NCBI GenBank assembly: GCA_024707225.1
Contig: JANQAE010000004.1
Span: forward strand, 62,001 to 126,000
Reading direction: 5' to 3'
DNA from: Dokdonella sp.
GTDB taxonomy: Bacteria; Pseudomonadota; Gammaproteobacteria; Xanthomonadales; Rhodanobacteraceae
DNA length: 64,000 nucleotides
This document shows positions 1 to 8,800 of this stretch, piece after piece. A program made the translations under genes and the position numbers. Every line of letters begins with the position of its first letter. The first letter of the stretch is position 1. The notes beneath the pieces are model-generated. The model had not been told where the DNA came from and did not search any database. It saw only the letters and a program-made list of their open reading frames with translations.

Positions 1-25
1 TGGCCAGTCCGCTCGAGGCTTGCAT
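1..25 (-). CDS. Possible 5' end of a gene running off the window edge (YqgE-like by context)
   Basis: An ATG at position 25 on the minus strand opens a frame reading MQASSGLA before the sequence ends. A TACAAT -10-like box lies at 38-33 on the same strand, which would put the transcript start at or next to the ATG. In Xanthomonas relatives the gene after gshB-tonB is often yqgE, whose protein begins with a short polar stretch of this sort. Only eight residues are visible, so identity rests on synteny alone. Confidence 0.25.
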
Positions 26-100
26 GGGCCGCATTGTACGGCGCCGCGCCTGCCCTGCGCGCACCCGGCGTTCACCGGACGGACAGCGAGCGCGGTCCGA

Positions 101-955
101 TCACTGCGTGCGCAGCACGTCGCCCGGCAGGAACTGCCAGGTCCGCGTGATGTAGAGCTCGTCGACCTTCTCGTCGGTATCCGGCACGGCCGGGAACGGC
201 GAGGACAGATGGATGCTGCGCTCGGCGGCCTCGTCGAGCGCCTTGTGGCCGCTGGACTTGATCACGTCGACGCTGCGCACGCTGCCGTCGCGGTTGAGGC
301 CGACCGTCATGATGACCTCGCCCTTGAGGTGGTCGCGGCGCGCGTCGTCGGGGTAGTTGAGGTTGCCGACGCGCTCGACGCGGGCGACCCAGGCGCGCAT
401 GTAGGCCGCGAACGCATGCTCGCGCGTATTGGCCGAGATGTACTTGCGCTTGGGTCGCTTGGCGTAGCGCTGCGACTCGCGCTGCACCTCCTCGGCCAGC
501 CGCGCCATCTCGAGCCGGCGCTGCAGCGCCTCGCGCTCGGCGAGTACCGGCACCGGTTCGGTCTCGGGCGCCTCGCGGTCTGTCCGCACCGCGAAGTCCG
601 AGCGCTCGCGCGTCAGCATCTCGGCCTGACGCGCCGTGCTCGGCCGCCGCGCGCCGTCCTCGGTCGGCAGCGGCGCGATACCGTCGGTCGCCTTGGGCAC
701 CGGGCTGGACAACCGCTCGCTCGGCCGCAGCGGCTGGTCGGCGTCGCCGCCGCCGCTGTTGGCGGCCTGGGCCAGGAAGTCGGCCTTGTCGGGCTTCTCG
801 CCGCTGGCCGACTGCACCAGGATCACGTCCAGCGACGGCAGGTGCGGCGCGGCCTTCTCGTACTCGAACGTCAGGCCGAGCGCGATCACGGCGTGCGCGA
901 CCACCGAGAACAGCAGCGTCACGCCGAGCCGGTCGGCGATGCCGGGCGACGCCAT
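101..955 (-). CDS. tonB: TonB-like energy transducer
   Basis: This 284-residue protein has the layout of a TonB-family periplasmic energy transducer. One N-terminal membrane helix (about residues 10-30, after MASPGIADR) is followed by a long charged and proline-containing periplasmic spacer and a C-terminal TonB domain. The domain contains GEVIMTVGLNRDGSVRSVDV near residue 220, then an alpha helix and a final strand. TonB passes proton-motive force from ExbB/ExbD to outer-membrane receptors; no exbBD is visible here. Its ATG shares a base with the gshB stop (TGATG at 957-953), so the two genes are translationally coupled. A tonB-like gene directly after gshB is the usual Xanthomonadales arrangement. 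Confidence 0.82.
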   Translation of the reverse strand: MASPGIADRLGVTLLFSVVAHAVIALGLTFEYEKAAPHLPSLDVILVQSASGEKPDKADFLAQAANSGGGDADQPLRPSERLSSPVPKATDGIAPLPTEDGARRPSTARQAEMLTRERSDFAVRTDREAPETEPVPVLAEREALQRRLEMARLAEEVQRESQRYAKRPKRKYISANTREHAFAAYMRAWVARVERVGNLNYPDDARRDHLKGEVIMTVGLNRDGSVRSVDVIKSSGHKALDEAAERSIHLSSPFPAVPDTDEKVDELYITRTWQFLPGDVLRTQ

Positions 956-1902
956 CAGGGCTGGCCGGCCTCGAGCCGGTCGAACAGCTGGCCGGCGATG
1001 TTGAGCCCGTACTGCGCATCGAGCTCGCGGATGCAGGTCGGCGAGGTGATGTTGATCTCGGTCAGATAGTCGCCGATCACGTCGAGCCCGACGAAGACCA
1101 TGCCGCGCCGGCGCAGCTCGGGCGCGACCTCGGCGGCGATCCAGCGGTCGCGCTCGGACAGCGGCACGCCGACGCCCTTGCCGCCGGCGGCGAGGTTGCC
1201 GCGGAACTCGTCGCCCTGCGGGATCCGCGCCAGCGCGTACGGCACCGGCTCGCCGTCGATCAGCAGGATGCGCTTGTCGCCGGCGTCGATCTGCGGAATG
1301 AACTGCTGCGCGATCGCGAGCTGGCGCCCGTTCTCGGTCAGCGTCTCGAGCAGCACGTTGAGGTTGGGATCGCCGTGGTGCGAGCGGAAGATGCCGCGGC
1401 CGCCCATGCCGTCGAGCGGCTTCAGCACGACCTGGCCGTGCTCGGCCGTGAAACGCTTGAGCTCGGCGGCGTCGCGCGCGACCAGGGTCGGCGCGATGCA
1501 CTGCGGAAACTGCAGCGTGAACAGCTTCTCGTTGGCGTCGCGCAGGCTGCGCGGATCGTTGACGACGCGCGCGCCGCCGCGCTGCGCGAGCTCGAGCACC
1601 ATCGTGTCGTAGACGAACTGCGCGTCGACCGGCGGGTCCTTGCGCGCCAGGATCAGGTCGATCGTGCGCAGGTCGCGCCAGACCGCGTCGCCGAGGCGGA
1701 ACCAGTCGTCCGGATCGTCCTGGACCGACAGCGGCGCCAGGCGCGCGTACGGCTCGGCGCCGTGCAGCGCGAGGTCGCCCTGGGTCATGTAGAGCAGCGT
1801 CCACCCGCGCCGCTGCGCCTCGAGCAGCATCGCGAACGTGGAGTCCTTCTTGACCCGGATCTTCTCGATCGGATCCATCAGGACGGCAAGGGTCGAGGGC
1901 AT
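955..1902 (-). CDS. gshB: Glutathione synthetase
   Basis: A 315-residue ATP-grasp ligase that joins gamma-glutamylcysteine and glycine to make glutathione in the cytoplasm. The N-terminus (LAVLMDPIEKIRVKKDSTF) is the hallmark of bacterial GshB. ATP-grasp elements follow: KPLDGMGGRGIFR in the middle, then NLAAGGKG and DVIGDYLTEINITSPT near the end, which supply nucleotide and metal contacts. I chose the ATG at 1902 because it has GGAG seven bases upstream and fits the family's usual length of about 315; a longer in-frame extension to 1986 looks non-coding. It is transcribed with the downstream tonB-like gene and is divergent from pilG, as in Xanthomonas. Confidence 0.95.
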   Translation of the reverse strand: MPSTLAVLMDPIEKIRVKKDSTFAMLLEAQRRGWTLLYMTQGDLALHGAEPYARLAPLSVQDDPDDWFRLGDAVWRDLRTIDLILARKDPPVDAQFVYDTMVLELAQRGGARVVNDPRSLRDANEKLFTLQFPQCIAPTLVARDAAELKRFTAEHGQVVLKPLDGMGGRGIFRSHHGDPNLNVLLETLTENGRQLAIAQQFIPQIDAGDKRILLIDGEPVPYALARIPQGDEFRGNLAAGGKGVGVPLSERDRWIAAEVAPELRRRGMVFVGLDVIGDYLTEINITSPTCIRELDAQYGLNIAGQLFDRLEAGQP

Positions 1903-1973
1903 GGGCACTCCGCGTCGGGCCGTCGGCCGGAAAATGGGATGGGGACACCGTTTCCGGTCGTCACCCGCGGCAT

Positions 1974-1979
1974 ATACTA
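1974..1979 (-). promoter_or_regulatory. Candidate -10 box for gshB-tonB
   Basis: TAGTAT on the minus strand about 70 bases before the gshB start. No convincing -35 hexamer is seen 17 bases further upstream, so this is a weak call. Confidence 0.3.
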
Positions 1980-2062
1980 CAGCCACGATCGCGAGGGGAC
2001 GCCGGCCGGCCAGGTCTCGAGCCTGGCTTTTTGTCGTTCTTTCTTGCGCTTACAAAAGAAAC

Positions 2063-2092
2063 TTGACAGTCTCGCTAAGCGACGGTTAAGAA
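2063..2092 (+). promoter_or_regulatory. Candidate promoter for the pil-chp cluster
   Basis: A perfect TTGACA at 2063-2068 is followed after 18 bases by TAAGAA (2087-2092), a partial -10. The stretch is AT-rich compared with its surroundings and ends 35 bases before the proposed pilG start. Confidence 0.45.
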
Positions 2093-2126
2093 GCTCGACT
2101 CGGCTTGGTGGTTGGGGAATCCGCAG

Positions 2127-2525
2127 GTGGACGAGGCAAGAACTGACAACCTGGGCGGCCTGAAGGTCATGGTCATCGACGACTCCAAGACCATCCGCCG
2201 TACCGCCGAGACCCTGCTGCGCAAGGAAGGCTGCGACGTCATCACGGCCACCGACGGCTTCGAGGCGCTGGCCAAGATCTCCGACCAGCAGCCGCACATC
2301 ATCTTCGTCGACATCATGATGCCGCGCCTGGACGGCTATCAGACCTGCGCGCTGATCAAGAACAACCAGCTGTTCAAGTCCACGCCGGTCATCATGCTCT
2401 CGTCGAAGGACGGCCTGTTCGACAAGGCGCGCGGACGCATCGTGGGATCCGAGCAATACCTGACCAAACCGTTCACACGTGAGGAACTGCTCGGCGCGAT
2501 CCGCCGGCACGTGGACCTCAAATGA
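2127..2525 (+). CDS. pilG: Twitching motility response regulator PilG
   Basis: Single-domain CheY-like receiver of the Pil-Chp pathway, about 132 residues. It is phosphorylated by ChpA and promotes type IV pilus extension. Visible receiver landmarks are the acidic pair D18/D19 (VMVIDDSKTIRR), phospho-acceptor D62 in FVDIMMPRLDGYQ and K114 in YLTKPF. The sequence is extremely close to what I remember of Pseudomonas PilG, including CALIKNN and KDGLFDK. No ATG precedes the conserved core. I chose GTG 2127 because GGGGAA sits about eight bases upstream; TTG at 2112 is an alternative that adds five residues. First gene of the cluster, 34 bases before pilH. Confidence 0.95.
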   Translation: MDEARTDNLGGLKVMVIDDSKTIRRTAETLLRKEGCDVITATDGFEALAKISDQQPHIIFVDIMMPRLDGYQTCALIKNNQLFKSTPVIMLSSKDGLFDKARGRIVGSEQYLTKPFTREELLGAIRRHVDLK

Positions 2526-2559
2526 GTGGACCGGCCATTCGACGCGATGGGGGCACGCG

Positions 2560-2925
2560 ATGGCACACATATTCATCATCGACGACTCGCCGACGGAAGT
2601 CCGCGTGCTCACCGGCTTTCTCGAGAAGGCCGGGCACCGCGTCAGCAGTGCGCCGAGCGCCGAGGAAGGCATCGACCAGGTGCGCCGGGCGAGGCCCGAC
2701 CTGGTGATCATGGACATCATCATGCCGGGCATGAACGGCTTCCAGGCCACGCGCCAGCTCAGCCGTGACGCCGCCACCTCGGCGATCCCGGTCGTCATGG
2801 TGACCACCAAGTCGATGGAGACCGACCGCATCTGGGCGCTGCGCCAGGGCGCCAAGGCGTTCATGACCAAGCCGGTCGCCGAAAAAGAACTGCTCGGCCA
2901 GATCGACGGCCTCCTGTCGGCCTAG
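2560..2925 (+). CDS. pilH: Twitching motility response regulator PilH
   Basis: A 121-residue stand-alone receiver, the second CheY-like protein of the cluster. In Pseudomonas PilH opposes PilG and favours pilus retraction, partly by draining phosphate from ChpA. Receiver residues are D8/D9 (FIIDDSPTEVR), phospho-acceptor D52 in VIMDIIMPGMNGFQATR, T83/T84 and K104 in FMTKPV. The motif MPGMNGFQATRQLSR is typical of PilH and separates it from PilG. ATG 2560 is chosen because the protein then starts directly at the first beta strand; a GGGGG run lies six bases upstream. It is followed 11 bases later by pilI. Confidence 0.95.
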   Translation: MAHIFIIDDSPTEVRVLTGFLEKAGHRVSSAPSAEEGIDQVRRARPDLVIMDIIMPGMNGFQATRQLSRDAATSAIPVVMVTTKSMETDRIWALRQGAKAFMTKPVAEKELLGQIDGLLSA

Positions 2926-2936
2926 AGGACCCCACG

Positions 2937-3488
2937 ATGTCGACGTCCGCCCCTGCCTTCCTGAGTCCGTTCGAAGCCCTGGCCGAGTACGAGCGCCGCA
3001 GTCTGGCGCACGCCGCCGGCGCGCCCGAACAGGCCGAGGCGCCGGGCCTGTGGCGCGGCATCGGCTTCCGCGTCGGCCAGCGCTATCTGGCCAGCACGAT
3101 CGGCGAGGTCAACGAGATCCTGACGCTGCCGGCGATCGCGATCGTGCCGGGCACGCGGTCGTGGCTGCTCGGCGTCGCCAACGTGCGCGGCAGCCTGGTG
3201 CCGGTGATCGATCTGAAGGATTTCGTCGAGGGCACGCCGACCCAGCTGACCGAGAACAGCCGCGTGCTGATCGTGCGCCAGCAGGCCGGCCGCGTCGGCC
3301 TGCTCGTCGACGAGGTGCTCGGCCAGCGCAGCTTCGCCGACGAGCTGCGCGAGCAGGCGGTGGCCGAGGACGATGCGCGCTACGAGCGCTACGTGCGCGA
3401 GCGCGTGCCGCTCGGCGAGGTGCTCTGGGGCATGTTCAGCATGGCGGCCCTGGTGCGCGCGCCCGAATTCCAGCAAGCGGCGGCGTGA
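2937..3488 (+). CDS. pilI: CheW-like coupling protein PilI
   Basis: A 183-residue protein made almost entirely of one CheW domain, which links the PilJ receptor to the ChpA kinase in the Pil-Chp array. The core includes GFRVGQRYLASTIGEVNEIL, then GTRSWLLGVANVRGSLVPV, the conserved receptor-binding part of the fold, and GLLVDEVLGQR. A GAGGA ribosome site lies upstream of ATG 2937. It sits between pilH and pilJ, the standard order. A 187-base untranslated stretch separates it from pilJ. Confidence 0.92.
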   Translation: MSTSAPAFLSPFEALAEYERRSLAHAAGAPEQAEAPGLWRGIGFRVGQRYLASTIGEVNEILTLPAIAIVPGTRSWLLGVANVRGSLVPVIDLKDFVEGTPTQLTENSRVLIVRQQAGRVGLLVDEVLGQRSFADELREQAVAEDDARYERYVRERVPLGEVLWGMFSMAALVRAPEFQQAAA

Positions 3489-3675
3489 AGCAGCCGCCTC
3501 GCCGCCGCTCGAACAGGCCGCAGCGCGCAGGCGCGCGGCGGAACGCGAAACGGGCTGCGCCGCCGACGGCGGCGCCGGTCACCAGGAGAGTCGTGCCAGG
3601 CATGGCAAGGGGCGTACGGATGTCCTGATGACGCTGATCTGGCCGTATCGAGTTTCACGTTGAGGTAGAGAACCG

Positions 3676-5706
3676 ATGAGCACTACTAGCGGCAATCTGG
3701 CGGCGAAGGAACGGGGCGGCAACTGGTGGCAGATCGTCCTGCTCGGCCTGCTGCTGGCGTTCGTGATCTTCAATTTCGGCTGGATGTACATCAAGAACGG
3801 TCAGGACCGCCAGGCGGTGGCCTACACGACCGAGATCCAGGTGAAATCGCAGGAGCTGGCCAAGTTCGCCTCCGAGGCGGCCAGCGGCAACCTCGATGCG
3901 TTCAACCAGCTCGACGCGCGCCGCAAGGAGATCGACGCGCGCGTGCGCTACCTCAACGAGGGCAACCCCGAGGTCGGCATGCCCGGCTACCAGGGCGAGG
4001 AAGGCGCCAGTGCCGCGCTGGCCAAGCTCACCGACGGCTGGCGCCTGCTGTCGGCCAAGGCGGCCGGGATTCTCAGCCGCAAGGAACTGGTGCTCGACGC
4101 GACCGCGACCGCGTCGGACTTCAACACGCGCATGCCGGTGCTCAACTCGCGCATGAACGAGGTCGTCAACATCCTGACCGACCGCAACGCGCCGGCCTCC
4201 CAGGTCTACATCTCGGCGCGGCAGATGCTGCTGGCCGACCGCATGATGCGCCGCCTGCAGGAAATCCTCGCCGGCGGCCAGAGCGAGGCCGCGGTCGGCG
4301 GCTTCCAGCGCGACGCGCGGCTGTACGGCACGGTGCTGTCGGGTCTGATCAACGGCGCGCCGGAGCTGTCGATCCGGCCGCTCGACAACGCCAACGCGCG
4401 CACGATCCTCGACGACGTCAACGAGCAGTGGGGCATGCTCGGCAATCCGGTGCAGCGCATCATCGACGCCGGCCCCGGCATCGACGAGGTCAAGGCGGCC
4501 TCGATCGACGCGTCCAACGAGAGCGGCAACGTGCTGATGCGCGCCGCCGAGCTCGCCACGGCGATCGAGCGGCTGCCGAACGCGCGCATGCTGCCCAACC
4601 CGATCTTCGGCGCGGTCGCCGGTGCGGCCTCGCTGCTGATGCTGCTGATCCTCGGCTTCAGCCTGATCCGCGACCAGCAGAAGCGCTACCACGTCACCGC
4701 CGAGCTCAACCACCGCAACCAGGAAGCGATTCTGCGCCTGCTCGACGAGATGGGCTCGCTGGCCGAAGGCGACCTGACGGTCAAGGCGACCGTCACCGAG
4801 GACATCACCGGCGCGATCGCCGACTCGGTCAACTTCGCGGTCGAGGCGCTGCGCTCGCTGGTGACGACGATCAACGAGACCGCCGTGCAGGTGGCCGCCG
4901 CCGCGCAGGAGACGCAGGCGACCGCGATGCATCTGGCCGAAGCGGCCGAGCACCAGGCGCAGCAGATCACCTCGGCGTCGGCCGCGGTCAACGAGATCGC
5001 CGTGTCGATCGACGAGGTCTCGCGCAACTCCTCCGAGAGCGCGGACGTCGCGCAGCGGTCGGTGACGATCGCGACCAAGGGCGTGACCGTGGTGCGCCAG
5101 ACGATCGACGGCATGGACTCGATCCGCGACCAGATCCAGGAGACCTCCAAGCGGATCAAGCGCCTGGGTGAGTCCTCGCAGGAAATCGGCTCGATCGTGG
5201 AACTGATCAACGACATCGCCGAACAGACCAATATCCTGGCGCTCAACGCGGCGATCCAGGCCGCGTCGGCCGGTGAGGCCGGTCGCGGCTTCGCGGTGGT
5301 CGCCGACGAGGTGCAGCGGCTGGCCGAACGCTCGGCCGGCGCGACCAAGCGCATCGAGACGCTGGTGCAGACGATTCAGTCCGACACCAACGAGGCGGTC
5401 AGCTCGATGGAGCAGACCACCGCCGAAGTGGTCTCCGGCGCGCGCATGGCCGAGGATGCGGGCCTGGCGCTCGGCGAGATCGAGAAGGTGTCCAACGACC
5501 TGGCGGACCTGATCCAGAACATTTCCACCGCCGCGCGCCAGCAGTCGCTGGCGGCGACCAACATCTCGGCGACGATGAACGTCATTCAGGAAATCACCAC
5601 GCAGACCTCGGTCGGCGCCAGCCAGACCGCCGAATCGATCGGCAACCTCGCCGAGCTCGCGGCGGATCTGCGCCGGTCGGTCGCGGACTTCAAGCTGCCG
5701 GGTTGA
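3676..5706 (+). CDS. pilJ: Type IV pilus methyl-accepting chemoreceptor PilJ
   Basis: A 676-residue inner-membrane receptor. It has a first membrane helix at about 16-36 (IVLLGLLLAFVIFNFGWMY), a large periplasmic domain of PilJ type to about 305, a second helix at about 308-330, a HAMP-like segment and a long cytoplasmic signalling coiled coil. The hairpin tip reads AEQTNILALNAAIQAASAGE near residue 520, the most conserved part of MCPs. PilJ senses surface or pilin state and controls ChpA. The start has GAGGTAGAGAACCG upstream. The C-terminus ends soon after the coiled coil with no CheR-docking pentapeptide. chpA follows 109 bases later. Confidence 0.95.
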   Translation: MSTTSGNLAAKERGGNWWQIVLLGLLLAFVIFNFGWMYIKNGQDRQAVAYTTEIQVKSQELAKFASEAASGNLDAFNQLDARRKEIDARVRYLNEGNPEVGMPGYQGEEGASAALAKLTDGWRLLSAKAAGILSRKELVLDATATASDFNTRMPVLNSRMNEVVNILTDRNAPASQVYISARQMLLADRMMRRLQEILAGGQSEAAVGGFQRDARLYGTVLSGLINGAPELSIRPLDNANARTILDDVNEQWGMLGNPVQRIIDAGPGIDEVKAASIDASNESGNVLMRAAELATAIERLPNARMLPNPIFGAVAGAASLLMLLILGFSLIRDQQKRYHVTAELNHRNQEAILRLLDEMGSLAEGDLTVKATVTEDITGAIADSVNFAVEALRSLVTTINETAVQVAAAAQETQATAMHLAEAAEHQAQQITSASAAVNEIAVSIDEVSRNSSESADVAQRSVTIATKGVTVVRQTIDGMDSIRDQIQETSKRIKRLGESSQEIGSIVELINDIAEQTNILALNAAIQAASAGEAGRGFAVVADEVQRLAERSAGATKRIETLVQTIQSDTNEAVSSMEQTTAEVVSGARMAEDAGLALGEIEKVSNDLADLIQNISTAARQQSLAATNISATMNVIQEITTQTSVGASQTAESIGNLAELAADLRRSVADFKLPG

Positions 5707-5815
5707 TGCCGGCAGCCGACACCGCCGGAAAGTCCCATGGAGGCATGATGATTGCATTCGTGTCCATCATGCGCAGCGAAGGCGACTTCCCTGCCCGTCG
5801 CCCAGAGAACGAACG

Positions 5816-8800
5816 ATGAAGCTGCAAGACGACATCGAATTCACGAGCCTCGGCTGGATCAAGCACGAGCTCGACTCGACGCTGCGCCAGGCGCAGGAAG
5901 CGCTGGAAGCCTACGTCGACACGCCGGCCGACAGCAGCCTGATGCGGATCTGCGGCGGTCACCTGCACCAGGTGCAGGGCACCCTGCGGATGATCGAGCT
6001 GTACGGCGCGGCGCTGGTCGTGGAGGAGATGGAGCAGCTGGTCAAGGCCCTGCTCGACGATGCGATCGGCGAGCGCGACGAGGCCTATTCGGTGCTGATG
6101 CGCGGCATCGTGCAGCTGCCGGACTACCTGGAGCGCCTGCAGGGCGGCCACAAGGACATCCCGATCGTCCTGCTGCCGCTGCTCAACGACCTGCGCGCGT
6201 GCCGCGGCGAGAAGCTGCTGTCCGAGTCGGCGCTGTTCGCGCCGGACATGGCGGTCGAGCTGCCGGCCGGCGCCGCCGGCGCGGCGCAGCCGCTGCCGGT
6301 CGAGCAGCAGCGCCAGGCCGCCTCGCGGCTGCGCCTGGCCTATCAGGCCAGCCTGCTGCGCTGGTTCCGCGGCGAGGACGAGGCGGCCGCGCTGCAGCGG
6401 CTGATCGGCGTGCTCGACCGCCTGCGCGAGCTGTCCAGCCGCGTCGAGCCGCGCCGGCTGTGGTGGGTCGCCGCGGCCGTGGTCGAGGCGCTGCAGGACC
6501 GCGCGCTCGACGTCGGCGTCACGCTGAAGCTGCTGTTCGGCCGCATCGACCTGGAGATCAAGCGCTTCGCCGAAGGCGGCGAGGAGGCCCTGCACGCGCG
6601 GCCGCCGCGCGAGCTGCTGCAGAACCTGCTCTATTACGTCGCCAACTCCGGCGGCCGCGGCGGCCGTGTCAGCGAAGTCCGCGCGACCTACCAGCTCGAC
6701 GGCCTGCTGCCGAGCGCTCGCGAGGTCGAGCACGCGCAGGGGGCGATGACCGGTCACAACCGCAACCTGCTCGACACCGTGTCGGCGGCGATCAAGGACG
6801 ACCTGCTGCGCGTCAAGGAAGTGCTCGACATCTTCCTGCGCACGCGCGACGCCGATCCGGCGACGCTCGGTGCGCAGACCGAGATCCTCGACCGCGTCGG
6901 CGACACGCTCGGCATGCTCGGCCTCGGCGTGCCGCGCCGCGTCGTCGGCGAGCAGCGCCAGGTCATCGACGAGATCGCCAACGGCAAGCGGCCGGTCGAC
7001 GAAAGCAGCCTGCTCGACGTCGCCGGCGCCCTGCTCTACGTGGAAGCCTCGCTGGACGATCACATCGAGCGGCTCGGCGCCGGCGGTCCCGGCGACGAGG
7101 ACGCCGCCGATGGCAAGGAGCTGCCGCGCGCCGAGGTGCGCAAGATTCTCGACGCGCTGATGCGCGAGGCGGCGATCAACATCCAGCAGGCCAAGCACGA
7201 CATCGTCGCGTTCATCGAGTCGCCGTGGGACCACAGCCGCGTCGAGCTGATCCCGCGCCTGCTCGAGGAGATCGCCGGCGCGCTGCGCATGCTCGGCCTG
7301 GAGGCCGCCGCGGACCTGATGCCGGGCGTGGTGCGCTTCGTCGAGATCGAGCTGATCCGGCACCGGCGCATCCCGACCGTCGAACAGATGGACAAGCTGG
7401 CCGACGCGCTGGCCTCGATCGAATACTACCTGGAGGCCACGCGCGAGCAGCGCAGCGGTCGCGAGCGCATTCTCGACGTCACGCGCGAGAGCCTGGCCTC
7501 GCTCGGCTACTGGCCGGTGCCGCCTGCGCTCGAGGAGCCGGCCGTCGCGCCCGAACCGGCGATCGAACCGGCGCCGGCCGGCGCAGCGCCCGAGCCGGCG
7601 GCGGCCTCGTTCGCGGCGGACCCCGCCTGGGCCTTCGACACACCGGCCTTGGCCGACGCATCGATCGATCCCGCAGCGGTCGAGCTGCCGTCGGTCGAAC
7701 TCGATACCGCGGTCGAGATCGCGCCCGGCGACGACCTGCGCGACCTGATCCTCGGCAGCACCCACAGCCCCGAGCCGCACCGCCACGAGATGGCCGGCCT
7801 GCGGCTAACCGATACCGGTTCGGCACCGCCGGCCGACGAGCAGACCTGGATCGAGATCGAGGAAGAGATCGAGGAGGAGCTGCCGGGCGTCGAACCGCTC
7901 GCGCTCGGCTTCCAGAGCGCCGCCTCCGACGACATCGACGACGACATCCGCGAGGTGTTTCTCGACGAGGTCCAGGACGAGGTCGACAGCCTGCAGCGCG
8001 TGCTGCCGGGCTGGAGCGCCCAGCTCGGCGATCTGGACGCGGTCAAGACGATCCGCCGCTCGTTCCACACGCTCAAGGGGTCCGGCCGCCTGGTCGGCGC
8101 TTTGACGCTCGGCGAGTTCAGCTGGAAGATCGAGAACATGCTCAATCGCGTGCTCGATCGGTCGATCGAGCCGTCGCGCGCGGTGTTCGCGCTGACCCAG
8201 ACCGCGATTACGACGCTGCCGGACCTGCTCGCCGCGCTGCGCGGCGAGCGCGCGGCGGCAGCCGACCTCGGCGGCATCATGGAGACCGCCGACCGGCTGG
8301 CCGCCGGCGAGGAAGCCTGGCTGCCGCCGGCCGCTGCGCGCCGCACCGTCAAGCGCGTGGTGCGCCGGCGCGTCCCGGCGGTCTGGCCGCATGCCGAAGC
8401 CGATCGCATCGAGGCCGATACGTCCGGGACGATCGCCGCGGACACCGCGACGAGCGGTCCTGCGATCGATCCGGTGCTGTACGAGATCCTGCGCAACGAG
8501 ACCGATGCGCATCTGGCGACGGTCGAGTCCTGGCTGGAATCGGGCGATGCCCTGCGCCCGGGCGTCGACGATCCGGTGCAACGTGCCGTGCACACGCTGC
8601 ACGGCGCGATCGCGATGGTCGACATCCCGGTGCTGACCGCCGTGCTGTCGCCGCTGGAAGGCTATCTGAAGCGGCTCGGCGCACAGTCCGCGCCGCTGCC
8701 GCCGGCCGGGCGCGAAGCGCTCGGCGACGCCTGCCGCGTGACGCGCGAGGTGATCGCGCGGATCGGCGTCGGCGACCTGTCGGTGCCCGACACGGCCGAT

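Noticed and set aside
101-1948. Single minus-strand frame covering tonB and gshB
   Set aside because: gshB is in a different frame with all ATP-grasp motifs; the tonB gene starts at 955.
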